Source of the DNA: Chara braunii
Lineage: Eukaryota > Streptophyta > Charophyceae > Charales > Characeae
Assembly: GCA_003427395.1 (NCBI GenBank)
Contig: BFEA01000065.1
Span: 2,288,799 to 2,315,214, forward strand
Reading direction: 5' to 3'
Length of the DNA: 26,416 nt
Of the stretch, positions 8,268 through 16,977 are shown piece after piece. Under the pieces are notes generated by a model. That model was given only the letters and a program-made list of their open reading frames with translations, was not told the DNA's origin and made no database searches. The position numbers and the translations under genes were made by a program. The number at the start of each line of letters is the position of its first letter. Position 1 is the first letter of the stretch.

Positions 8268-8722
8268 TAGAGTACCTTGTACTCAAGGTAGCTGATCCAT
8301 CCACGCCTTTTGTCGTTACAACTTATGCGAGTCAGTACGATATTGGTGTTGTCTTACCGCAAGACAATGGCGATGGGTATAGACACGTAGAGTTCATGTC
8401 CGCTAGATTGCCTTCAGAGAAGGTAGCGACATCTACCTATGAGAGGGAACTCTACGTTCTCAGGCAAGCATTAGACCACTGGAGGCATTACTTGCTAGGG
8501 AGGCACTTCAAGGTTTATTCGGACTACGAACCGTTGAGGTGGTTGAAGACGCAGACCAAGATGACACCTAAGCTTACGAGGTGGGCTGCAGAAATAGATC
8601 AGTTTGACTTCGAGCTCAAGCCCATCAAAGGAAAGTACAAAACGGTTGTACACACCCTTAGTAGAATAGCAAATTACTTTGGAGCTATAGTTCACTATTT
8701 GGATATAAGGTCAAACCTATAG
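8219..8722 (+). pseudogene. pol: pol: RNase H domain with lost catalytic residues
   Basis: It follows the RT thumb in another frame. The usual Thr-Asp-Ala-Ser motif reads TYAS (Tyr codon at 8324-8326) before QYDIGVVL. The middle motif STYERELYVLRQALDHWRHY keeps its Glu, SDYEPLRWL keeps its Asp, and the final Ala-Asp-Ala-Leu-Ser-Arg motif reads VHTLSR (His codon at 8651-8653). RNase H would degrade the RNA strand of the RNA/DNA hybrid. With the first and last metal-binding Asp gone, this copy cannot be active. Otherwise the domain has normal length and no stop until 8720-8722. Confidence 0.93.
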
Positions 8723-8789
8723 CCAAAAGTCGCAGATTATACGCGCAGGACCCTATCTATAGTGACCTCCTCAAGAGAGTCAAGGAGGA

Positions 8790-9051
8790 CCCAGCCAATG
8801 AACCTCACTACCGCACCGCTAATGGGTTATTGTTTGAGAAGACAAATACCGTAGATCGGCTATGCATCCCCTGCAGCGAAGAGATCCGCAGTCTGATTCT
8901 TGGGGAATGTCCCGATACAGAAGGGCACTTCAGTTGGCAAAAGACACTTGCCAACCTGATACGCGCCAATACGTGGCCTGGCATGAAAGCTGATTGTATA
9001 GAATATGTGCATAGTTGCGAAGTATGCTCGCGCAATAAAACTACGACGTGA
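8790..9051 (+). pseudogene. pol: pol: integrase N-terminal zinc-binding domain
   Basis: The frame carries LGECPDTEGHFSWQKTLANL, NTWPGMKADCIEYVHSCEVC and SRNKTTT. The gypsy integrase HHCC finger is recognisable: the second His (in EGHF) and the CX2C pair (SCEVC) are present, but the first His position reads Pro in ECPDTEG. The domain binds DNA ends during integration. The frame stops at TGA 9049-9051, just as the amplified core segment begins. Confidence 0.88.
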
Positions 9052-9945
9052 GCCCCGTTGGGTCTTCTCAGACCCTCCGGAGATTCTGTGTCCATTGATT
9101 TCATGGATACTGGGGTCGGGAGTAGGCATGGCAAGAGCCAAGTCACGGTTATAGTTGATAGATTTAGCAAATATGAAGTTTCTGTCCAAGTTCTTTGACC
9201 ATTGGGTCGGTTATGCTCGCGCAATAAAACTACGACGTGAGCCCCATTGGGTCTTCTCATACCCCTGCCTATCCCATAAGGACCCGGAGATTCTATGTCC
9301 ATTGATTTTATGGATACTAGGGTCAAGAGTAGGCATGGCAAGAGCCAGGAGTAGGCATGCCAAGAGCCAAGTCGTGGTTATAGTTGATAGATTTAGCAAA
9401 TATGCAGTTTTGTCCCTTTACCCTCTAAGGCACATACAAATTGAGTAATATAGAAGTTCTTTGATCATTAGGTCGGTTATGCTCACGCAATAAAACCACG
9501 ATGTGAGCCCCGTTGGGTCTTCTCATACCCCTGCCTATCCCATCAGGACCCGAAGGTTCTGTGTCCATTGATTTCATGGATATTGGGGTCAGGAGTAGGC
9601 ATGGCAAGAGACAAGTCATGGTTATGGTTGATAGATTTAGCAAATATGCAATTTTTGTCCCTTTACCCGCCGAGGCACGTACAAATCTAGTAATATAGAA
9701 GTTCTTTGATCATTGGGTCGGTTATGCTTGCGCAATAAAACTACGACGTGAGCCCCGTTGGGTCTTCTCAGACCCCTTCCTATCCCATCAGGACCCGAAG
9801 ATTGGATACTGGGGTCAGGAGTAGGCATGGTAAGAGTCAAGTCATGGTTATAGTTGATAGATTTAGCAAATATGCAGTTCTTGTCCCTTTACCTGTCGAG
9901 GCACGTACAAATCTAGTAATTTCTTTGATCATTGGGTCGGTGCAT
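9024..9945 (+). repeat. Four tandem copies of the integrase-core 5' segment
   Basis: Units anchored on ATGCTCGCGCAATAAAA start at 9024, 9213, 9479 and 9724 (offsets 189, 266, 245; the last is about 220 long). Each encodes part of PLGLLIPLPIPSGPEGSVSI, DFMDxGVRSRHGKSQVMVIV, DRFSKYAVFVPLPAEART and FFDHWVG, the first part of the gypsy integrase catalytic core. Units 1-3 keep the DFMD segment with the first catalytic Asp; unit 4 lacks it. Unit 1 has two deletions and unit 2 a small internal duplication. Offsets that are not multiples of three break the frame between units. Confidence 0.93.
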
Positions 9946-10871
9946 GGTCTACCGCTATCAATAGTTAGCCACAGAGATACCAGGTAAGTCAAACCTGGCA
10001 GGAGCTTATGAGAGTATACAATTTTAAGTTTTTGATGTCATCTGGCCGCCACCCGAAGACTAACGGTCAGACTGAACAAATGAACAATGTCATGCAACAA
10101 GTTCTCAAAATGTACATTTAACCCGATCACGTCAACTACCACAGATGTTCCCAAAGGTAGCCAGTGCTTACAATAATAACATTCATCTAGCCACTTGTCG
10201 CACTCCCAACGAATTACACGTGTCCTTCAGACCCCGCAAGACCGTTTGAGGGTCTGAACTGGGACCAACTTTACAGGCTACCGCCCGATACTAGGGAGTT
10301 CGCATTACAACACGAGAAAGAGATTGTGGAAGTGGTCGAGAACCTCAGGAAAGCCCAACAAAAGATGATAGAGCAAGCCAATAGGTACCGTCGCCCGTCA
10401 CAGTTCTAAGTAGGCAACTTAGTCTGGGTCAAGTCTAAAGAGTTTGCTCCTGAGGAGAACCTCTCGCAGAAACTGTTGCCTGCGTATAGAGGAACGTGGC
10501 CAGTCCTAGAAGTCAAGGGCGGAGATGATGGGTCGTCCTACATGATAGAGATCCCAGCACACCTCCATACATATCCAGTTTTCCATGCATCAAAGTTGTT
10601 ACCTTGCATGACGAGTCAACAATTTTCGTCGAGGAGATCGACGATCCCTCCAGATATGGACGAAACGTACGACATTGATCGCATAGTAGATGAAGACGTG
10701 TTCAGAACAGCAGGTAGAGGTCGTGCACAAAAACAGTACAACGCCATATTTGCTTATCAAGAGCCGGAAGACTATCGCTGGTTTACACGGACATAACTTC
10801 TAGCAACTTCTCCCAACATAGTCCGTGCCTACGAAAGAGTGAAGAAAGGTAAAGATCCTATTGTAGATTGA
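9940..10871 (+). pseudogene. pol: pol: integrase core end, C-terminal domain and chromodomain-like tail
   Basis: After the amplified segment single-copy sequence resumes with VHGLPLSIVSHRDTR, where the second catalytic Asp of the usual Ser-Asp-Arg motif is His (9970-9972). SSGRHPKTNGQTEQMNNVMQ keeps the catalytic Glu region. Then come RRPSQF, TAA (10407-10409), VGNLVWVKSKEFAPEENL and MIEIPAHLHTYPVFHASKLL, the integrase C-terminal fold. The tail YDIDRIVDEDVFRTAGRGR with QKQYNAIF and DYRWFTRTELLATSPNIV (from 10668) sits where chromoviruses have a chromodomain. It is cut by TAA 10794-10796 and ends at TGA 10869-10871, 38 bp before the 3' LTR. Confidence 0.9.
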
Positions 10872-11172
10872 GTTGTTCTCGGAGGACCTCAAATTTCGGC
10901 CGACGAGAGTGAAACGGTTTTCACCTTTACGGTAGCAGATGTCATTCCCAGGGCTCGATCCCCAGACCTCGTACAATATCAGTTAACACTTGTGTGCTTG
11001 AACCCGCGGCTTGTGTCTTGGAAGCCGCCTGTTGCTTGTTGTATGTAGTCTGGTCATCAGGTTTTGAACGGTAGGTCTGGAGGTTAGGAATTTAGGCAGT
11101 GATGGGAGTAGGCAGTGATGGGAGTCGTAGCTGCTATAGTCTCTAAGAGTCAAGGTCGTAGCTGGTACAGAG

Positions 11173-11597
11173 CCGTAGGGTCAAGTTGACAGCCTTTTGG
11201 AGCTTCCGAAAGCGACCTTTCGTAGGTCTTAGGAGGTAGACCGTAGGCAAGTGGGCAAGTGGGCAGACTAACTCTGCCCATTCAGTGGTACCCAGTGTCG
11301 TAGGGTAAAGTTGACAGCCTTCCGAAGCTTCTGGAGCGACCTTTCCTAGGTCTTAGGAGGTAGACCATAGGCAAGTTGGCAAGTGGGCAGACTAACTCTG
11401 CCCAGTCGGTGGTACCCACTCCCGTAGCTCCTATAGTCCCCAAGAGTCAAGGTTGTAGTTGCTACAATGTCGTAGGGTCAAAGTTGACAGCCTTCCGGAG
11501 CTTCCAGAAGCGACCTTCCGTAGGTCTTAGGAGGTAGACCGTAGGCAAGTGGGCAAGTGGGCAGACTAACTCTTCCCAGTCAGTGGTACCCAGTCCC
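11173..11597 (+). repeat. Tripled U3 module in the 3' LTR
   Basis: Three copies of a module of about 125 bp start near 11173, 11298 and 11468, each opening CGTAGGGT[AC]AA and closing GGTACCCA. Each carries AGGTCTTAGGAGGTAGACC and the GGGCAGA-CTAAC-TCTGCCC hairpin (11261-11279 and 11384-11402; broken to TCTTCCC in the third at 11559-11577). The 5' LTR has one copy (about 1908-2038). Extra copies lie upstream of the TATA box, where enhancer repeats occur in other LTRs. Confidence 0.9.
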
Positions 11598-11872
11598 GGT
11601 CACACTTTGTCAAGTCAGCGGTACCCAGTCCCAATCCCAATACCATGTGGGCCTGTGTACACCCGGGCCCAAGTTCTGAAAGGCAGACCTTTGGCAATCC
11701 GAAGTATAAATCAAGAGGCAGCGTCAACTCATTCATTCATTCTGCCTGAGCGTCGTGTGCAAGGTGGTCTGCAGGTGCCCGTAGGAGAAGTGGGTAGAGA
11801 GGAAGGAGACACGGCCATAGCCGCTGGTAGTGCTAGTGTAAGGAGAGGCGGCCATAGCTACCATAGCTTAGT

Positions 11873-11984
11873 GGTGTGTGTGTGTATGTGTGTGTGTATG
11901 TGTGTGTGTATGTGTGTGTGTATGTGTGTGTGTGTGGGTATGTGTGTGTGTGCATGTGTGTGTGTATGTGTGTGTGTACGTGTG
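11873..11984. repeat. TG-rich microsatellite in the 3' LTR
   Basis: Longer homologue of the 5' LTR tract, with TATG, GGTATG and GCATG interruptions. Open frames through it on both strands are repeat artefacts. Confidence 0.95.
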
Positions 11985-12209
11985 CAGGGTCTGTGTGTGC
12001 GGGACATCCAAGGAGATCCAGGGTACAAACAAGTTGCTGAGTACAACGTTTGGCCATACCCGAACGAGACAAGTTAAGAGTCTGAGCAGTGTTCGTGGCT
12101 TCATCATCTCTTGAGCTTTGTGTGCGCGAGAGTCGCCAGCTTGATCGTCATCTGTTTGTATGCATGCTGAAGGTCAAAGTCGAGAAGTCTGATTGCATCT
12201 GTTTAAACT

Positions 12210-12275
12210 GGGCTATTAGGATTCATGGGTCCAGACGAAGTCGGGCTATTAGGATTCATGGGTCCAGACGAAGTC
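12210..12275 (+). repeat. Perfect 33-bp tandem duplication in LINE-A
   Basis: A 33-bp unit beginning GGGCTATTAGGATTCATGGG occurs twice in a row with no mismatch (12210-12242 and 12243-12275). It is in frame, duplicating 11 residues ending GFMGPDEVG. Perfect identity in an otherwise decayed element implies a late event. Confidence 0.95.
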
Positions 12276-14009
12276 AGGCCCCCCACACCATACTGGACTG
12301 CATTGCTACAGCTATGGCAGGAAGTCATGCCGAAGAAGGTGGGTAGACCCAAATCCAACGACGAGGTACTGAGGCAACTTCTGTTTGGTAATCCGGGGTT
12401 GAGAGACCAAAGTGATCACCAAGTATCCCTTAAGCCTAGAGGAAGGAGATGGCCATCATGGATCAAACATGGAATTTGGAAAGTGAGCTATCTGTTGAAT
12501 GAGGAGAAAAAGGACTGGCTGACGGGACAAGAACTTGCTTCCCAGCTCAAAGGATGTCACCGACGAGACAAGAATCTACAATCCATTATCCACTGCATCC
12601 CAGAAGGCTAGAAGGAGTTGTTGAGCGAAGCCTCAACCTGGAAATCGGGTGAACGGGGAGTGAGGGTGCAGGATTTAACCCCCTCAAGGGCCTATCAATT
12701 ATCCCATAAAAAGCAAGGGTCGAATACCCTGGCGGTGTTTTCGTCTTTCCCAATTACCCCCGCCACTTAAGGTCTCCCATCTATCCTGAATACAGAGGTG
12801 GAAAGAACAGTCCTAACCCCTTTTGTACTCAGAAAAGTAATAGTGTTGGGATCATGGCCAAAAACAATCTTCAGACTAGATACGTCGATTCAAGACATGG
12901 AATTTGATCCAGGAGGGTGGGCTAGGACACCAGACAGAAGCAGAAGTCTCAAAACGAATGTCCCCGTCCACGAATACACCTCAAAACACAGGATCAAGAA
13001 CAGATGGCAGAAGTTAGGTCAGGACGCTAGGCAGATCCCACAAATACCATGGAAAAAATTCAAGTCAATCCGACTGGTCAAAATCAGAAACCTCCAATCG
13101 CTCATCTAATACGTGGCTCTACTGGTTAGCCATTGGCTGCAGAGCAGAAGAAGTAAGAATGAACCTAACAGTTCAGATTTATACGCGGTATGTTCAGAAA
13201 TAAACCAGAAGATATGCTACATTGCCTGATACGTTGTAGAGAGGCGACGGAATATTGGGCGAGGGATTCGGACCTCTGGGACTCCCTCTTCTAGACTCCC
13301 CTCCCTGAACACCCCATCCAACTCCTATGGACTAACATCCCAGCTCAATTCCACAAACGTGGTTCGGAATGATCAGAAAGGTAACGCCATGGTCCATCTG
13401 GAAGGAAAAGTGCTGCAGAACCCATTGCGGGACTCCAAGGGAGAAGGTATGGGCAGAGACAAGGACCTTGATTCCGGCAGAGATTCTTTGTAAGTGGCAT
13501 AAGACGAGACATTCCATGCCAAAGGACGAAGAGCAACAGAAAAGAATAAAGGCAAATTCACTAACATGTGGCTCGCAAGGAGCAAACTACCAGAGAGAAA
13601 ATTTCGCATACGGTGGAAAGACTGGCAGAACTCAGAAGCAGGGTCGAGAAGGCAGAGATCCCAGCTAGCAGAAGGACAAGATCCATCACAGGCCATGTAA
13701 TATTGAAGGGAAAATTCCGAGATTGCATCTTCCGTAGCTTCTTTTCCCTTTCTTGCTCTTTATCATTATTTGACAGGTTTAATGCAGTGGACCTGAGAGG
13801 AAAGGTGGAAGTAAGGCAAGCTGGCAGTCAATCCTCCATGATGCTGGAGTACTCAATGCTGGTCAGGGTTCCTTCGGCCAGACGGAAGGAAGCGTGAGCC
13901 TATTTCATGGTGTAATATTTTAGTCTGACTTGCGAGTGGAATAGGAACTAGACTGATGCTCGCCAAAATGGAAATGGAGCCAGGGCCATAAGGACCTGTT
14001 TTATGAAGG

Positions 14010-14021
14010 AAAAAAAAAAAA
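14010..14021 (+). other. Poly(A) tail of LINE-A
   Basis: Twelve A residues follow the conserved LINE 3' end (GCCATAAGGACCTGT, then TTTATGAAGG). This marks the 3' terminus of a target-primed LINE insertion. LINE-B ends at the same GGACCTGT without a tail. Confidence 0.75.
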
Positions 14022-14093
14022 GGAGAAGAGAAGAAAAGGAATCATGGCTATCTAGGGGCACATCAGAATTCCTCACTGAATTGAAGGTCCAAC

Positions 14094-14740
14094 AATCGCG
14101 CCGACAGTTAGCGCAAAACGAAGCACTGCGCCATTCTGCACTAGCTCCCGACCCCAGGCCCGTCCGGCAAACGCCCACGGGACTGCGCCTCCAGCAACTG
14201 CCGGCTAGCCGGCCTCTGCCCACGCACGCTTCCAGCCTCAGCGCGACGCGCCGCATCACCCCGTTTCAATTCGAAATCGGGCGGAAAGCTGCCATCGCCA
14301 TCCAACAACCAAGGTAGCTCGCGCCCAATGTTGATCACGAAACACTGCGTTTCCTCTTGGAAGCTCCACAAATCAAGGGCAAAAATATTTTTAAAATCAC
14401 AATCAAGGTCAAGAACACTAAGGATAATACAGACGATGGGCTTATCCGATAGACAAGATGGTCGACACTAACGCGACCTTCGAGAAACACGTGCTCATTT
14501 CCCCCTTTCCCAAAGCCAGAGCAAGACTATCCCCAGTGGAGAGAGGATGTCCATGGTGAAAACCATCCAGGACCAGGAAAACATCAAAACCGAGGTGGAC
14601 AAGTTCTCCCTGCTAGGTCTGGGAAGAACCATGATGATGGTGGTTGCAATGAACCCAGTCAAAAGAAGCTCGCCAATGTCGAAATACAAGATATCTTATT
14701 GCAGAATCAAGGTCTCCAAAATCATTCATGAAAACCATAC
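14094..14740 (+). mobile_element. LINE-C: 5' UTR and start of ORF1
   Basis: 14094-14325 aligns with the LINE-B 5' UTR: GCCCGTCCGGCAAACGCCC matches GACCCGTCGGGCGAACGCCC, followed in both by GCCGGCTnGGCCGGCC-like sequence and AGGTAGCTCGCGC. From about 14350 it aligns with LINE-B ORF1 (TCACAATCAAGGTCAAGAAC and CATGGTGAAAACCATCCAGG). Relative to LINE-B it lacks about 700 bp between these parts, including the duplicated A-rich module. It fades out near 14700-14740. In ORF1 it has FEKHVLISPFP in one frame where LINE-B carries a 2-bp insertion. Confidence 0.75.
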
Positions 14741-15236
14741 TCATTATCCACGTGGCATACCACTGTCCAGTGCTCAAAGTCGAAGGAGAGGAGAGGCAGA
14801 GATGAGACTTAGAGAGTTTCCATCATCATCGTTGAGCAGATACACGTGCTGCCCACTTCCTCTTCGGACGTTGCCTCCCAACTCGCCACGTTAGCAACAG
14901 ATCCTCCCTCTCGATTGCGACAATAAGCAGGTTATGACATGGCACCCATCCTCCAGCCCCGTCAGTCGTGGTCACAGAGGATGGTGCAGATCCTTTCTCC
15001 GGAGATGAACAGTAGAGCACAGTGTCGACACGATCAGCAGGTAAGCTTCCCTTCCTCTATCGAACCAATCTCACAGAGTCACAGCCATAATCCCTCCTCC
15101 TACTCGCTTATCCCATCAAATGTCAGAATCGGTGTGATCGCAGCCACATCAGCATAGTCAAGTGCACAGCTGGCACCATAGACAGAGACTGGCACCAGCA
15201 TAAAGCTCTGCAGTCCAGCATCATCACACCAGCCTT

Positions 15237-15325
15237 GAACAAGCGTCAAAGCCAGCGTCAAGCCAACGTCTAGCCAGCGTCAAGCCAGCGTCTAGGCAGC
15301 GTCAAGCCAGTGTCAAGCAGCATAT
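15237..15325 (+). repeat. 11-12 bp minisatellite, AGCGTCAAGCC
   Basis: About seven units vary as AGCGTCAAAGCC, AGCGTCAAGCC, AACGTCTAGCC, AGCGTCTAGGC and AGTGTCAAGC, head to tail. No coding frame is evident. Confidence 0.85.
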
Positions 15326-15374
15326 GCAAGACTGAATGTCGTCCATCCGGGGCTGGGTTAACCTATAGTGTTGA

Positions 15375-15405
15375 TGTGAGCTGGACCAGCCTCTGGTCTC
15401 TCACA
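15375..15405. other. Nested hairpin
   Basis: TGTGAG (15375-15380) pairs with CTCACA (15400-15405). Inside, GACCAG (15384-15389) pairs with CTGGTC (15393-15398) around a three-base loop. The two six-base stems are separated by 3 nt and 1 nt. Confidence 0.75.
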
Positions 15406-15779
15406 TACGATGGCCCAAATCGTCCATCAGCCAATGGCCTAGATCTCGTACAGTTGCAGCAACCAATGTACCCCGCTTGGGCTTGATCTCCTTCGGATAC
15501 CGACAAACAACCAGAGATGTATCTGATCTATGGCCGAGGTTGGGATCAGGTTGACTTCGTGGGCCTGTATACTGAGCTGAGGTTGACCGATGACTTTCCC
15601 AAGGTCAACGATCTCGCATTCGACCTCTGAAGGCCTGTTTTAGCCTAGCCTCAGGTTCCCCTCACTGCCCTCAGCGGTAGGCCTTTGTTCAGGCCTTCTC
15701 ACGACTTTGGGCATGACTTTTGACCCTCGTTTCGGGCCTTTGACCAAAGTGACGACCCACGGCTGATGGAGATTTGAGC

Positions 15780-16375
15780 TGAGTTATTGCATTCCATCTG
15801 GCCCAATTTAGAGTTCCATCACATAGATAATTTCTTTAGGCTATTAGGCGCAGTAGGTAGAAGTTCTTTCTTAGTAAACCATCTAGCTTCTGATTAGGGT
15901 TGAGTCTTGAACTTCACCTTGTACTGCTTTAGCGGTCTTCCCCTGCCAACCGTTGAGAAGTATCCATGTTCCAGTATTCGTTCGACTTCGTATCTTCCAT
16001 TCATGGAAGGAGGAAACATGGATGGCCGGTTGGGAAACTCACTTGAAAGACATGATATATCTTGAGGTGAGGGGGAACATCAATGCGATATGATGGTCTG
16101 CCAGTGTCCCCGATCACCTTGAGAACTTCCCAAGGTCCACAGTAGACAGGTAGCAATTAATTTCTAAGACATTCTTTAGTACCCAACCAAATCTCCTTCT
16201 TTAAACTGAGATGCTTATTTGTTTTTTTCGACTTTTTCGATCATCTGCATTTGTTTTTTTTTAATATTCTCCTTTGCTTTATCTAAGTCTTGTTCATACA
16301 GAACTGCAAATTCTCTTGTGCCTGGGGGTAGCTGTTGGACTCATTCCCTGGTCAGAGCATCAATGGGATTCGAAC
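15780..16375 (-). pseudogene. pol: Second Ty3/gypsy element: integrase C-terminus and chromodomain-like tail
   Basis: Read on the minus strand from about 16375: QQLPPGTREFAVLYEQDLDK, AKENIKKKQMQMIEKVEKNK, TAA, ASQFKEGDLVGY (integrase C-terminal start), then in another frame GDTGRPSYRIDVPPHLKIYH, NGRYEVERILEHGYF, STVGRGRPLKQYKVKF and ARWFTKKELLPTAPN. The order and wording match the C-terminal end of the first gypsy element (SQF-VGNLVWV, DIDRIVDEDVF, GRGRAQKQY, RWFTRTELLATSPN), so it is a related but distinct element in opposite orientation. Several stops and frameshifts. It is cut at its upstream side by LINE-D at about 16375. Confidence 0.8.
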
Positions 16376-16977
16376 ATTGTACAAAGACGCTACAAAAATA
16401 TCCTAGTTAATGGACTCTTCCATAAAACTACCAAATCTCTCGGTCTGTACGACAGGGCAACCCCTTAGCCCCGCCAGTTCTCCCGTTGTGTGAAGAAAGC
16501 AATAGCATCCTGTCTGCGTAAAGACCCGTCCATTCAGAGAATCCCAGAAGTGGAGCCAGGATCACCCCACAAACTTGTCTAATCATGTTTGCAGACGATA
16601 TAGTGGTTCCAAACCGATCATCAGATTCATCCTTTATGGCCCTAGCAAGGGCAGAGGCAACATAAATCCTAAAGAACACACAAAAGCCTTGCAAATGAAC
16701 TGGATTTTAAAACTCTTGTTGAAAATGCTTCGCATGGTCGACTCTCGCCAGAGAGCATAAGAAAGATTGCCACAATACCCTCCCCCTTAGAAGTTTCAGG
16801 TTCTCTCTGGGTTAGAATAAAGATTGGGATCCAAAAACAAGCAAGAACAGGCAATCCGGGGAATCCTCCCCGCCACAGGAACCAGCCACCACCCCCTACT
16901 GGCCAGACCTCGTCAAAACCTGGAGAGAGATCCTCTCTCAAAAAACCCATAACCCGAAATAAAAGGAAGTCCTGAGA
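16376..16977 (+). mobile_element. LINE-D: RT fragment, left half of a LINE split by LINE-B
   Basis: The RT region is recognisable: ISRSVRQGNPLAP (about 16430), MFADDIVV with the FADD catalytic box at 16588-16599, and SSFMALARAEA matching SSFQALARAMEAF of LINE-B. Near the end one frame reads TPYWPDLVKTWREIL, then stops once, then KEVLR. That frame runs directly into LINE-E at 25450 once LINE-B is set aside. The last 14 bases (16964-16977) are the left target-site duplication. Between FADD and TPYW the copy has lost sequence relative to LINE-B. Confidence 0.82.
16964..16977 (+). repeat. Left target-site duplication of LINE-B
   Basis: AGGAAGTCCTGAGA is repeated perfectly at 25450-25463. It is host LINE coding sequence (EVLR). 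The element between begins TGAAAAAGATACG. Confidence 0.88.

Larger units (their letters stand above)
1649..12197 (+). mobile_element. Decayed Ty3/gypsy (chromovirus-like) LTR retrotransposon
   Basis: Two LTRs share start (TGAAACGGTTTTCACC), end (AGAAGTCTGATTGCA), TATA region and TG tract. They flank Gag, PR, RT, RNase H, IN and a chromodomain-like tail in the Ty3/gypsy order, where integrase follows RNase H. A tRNA-Met primer-binding site lies 1 nt inside the 5' LTR. Total length about 10.5 kb is large, because of a leader of more than 2 kb and local duplications. Many frameshifts and stops make it non-autonomous. The 5 bp outside the LTRs (CTCTA left, TCTGT right) do not match, so no target-site duplication is visible. 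No clear polypurine tract remains before the 3' LTR. Confidence 0.93.
10910..12197 (+). repeat. 3' LTR of the gypsy element, expanded
   Basis: It starts TGAAACGG and ends GATTGCA like the 5' LTR, but is 1288 bp. The difference is mostly two extra copies of the U3 module plus a longer TG tract. TATAAATC is at 11705-11712. The sequence beyond 12197 has no primer-binding site, as expected for a 3' LTR, and passes within a few bases into LINE-A. Confidence 0.93.
12204..14021 (+). mobile_element. LINE-A: 5'-truncated L1-type LINE, ORF2 C-terminus and 3' end
   Basis: The translation aligns by eye with LINE-B ORF2 downstream of RT: PPTPYW, RRWPSWIKHGIWKVSYLLNE matches RRWLSWVERGVWQVKHLWSE; LKGCHRR matches LKGCHLL; STWKSGERG matches HTWKPGDWG; MEFDPGGW matches MEFDPKEW. 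A zinc-binding-like tail DMLHCLIRCREATEYWARD (about 13215) and a SIWKEKCC segment follow. The 3' UTR (about 13790-14009) matches LINE-B and ends in 12 A residues (14010-14021). Stops at 12609-12611 and several frameshifts make it dead. It begins directly after the gypsy 3' LTR; its 5' part is absent from the other side of the gypsy. Confidence 0.87.
14741..15779. other. Intergenic repeat-flanked region, no gene recognised
   Basis: No frame gave a recognisable protein. It holds a GTCAAGCCAGC minisatellite (about 15237-15325) and a nested palindrome (15375-15405). Because a minus-strand gypsy Pol end lies immediately to the right, part of 15350-15779 could be that element's 3' end or LTR. No second LTR copy is in the window to prove it. 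Confidence 0.4.

Noticed and set aside
9024-9945. Four separate integrase genes or a satellite array
   Set aside because: The units are partial and frame-broken, and lie between single-copy integrase N- and C-terminal parts, so they are an internal amplification.
46-10871. Alternative genetic code with TAG/TAA as Gln, suggested by stops in otherwise good frames
   Set aside because: TAA, TAG and TGA all occur, along with many frameshifts and lost catalytic residues. Ordinary decay explains them. The host exons alone are too short to argue for recoding.
15350-15779. LTR of the minus-strand gypsy element
   Set aside because: Position is right, but no second copy, primer-binding site or clear TG...CA boundary is in the window to support it.
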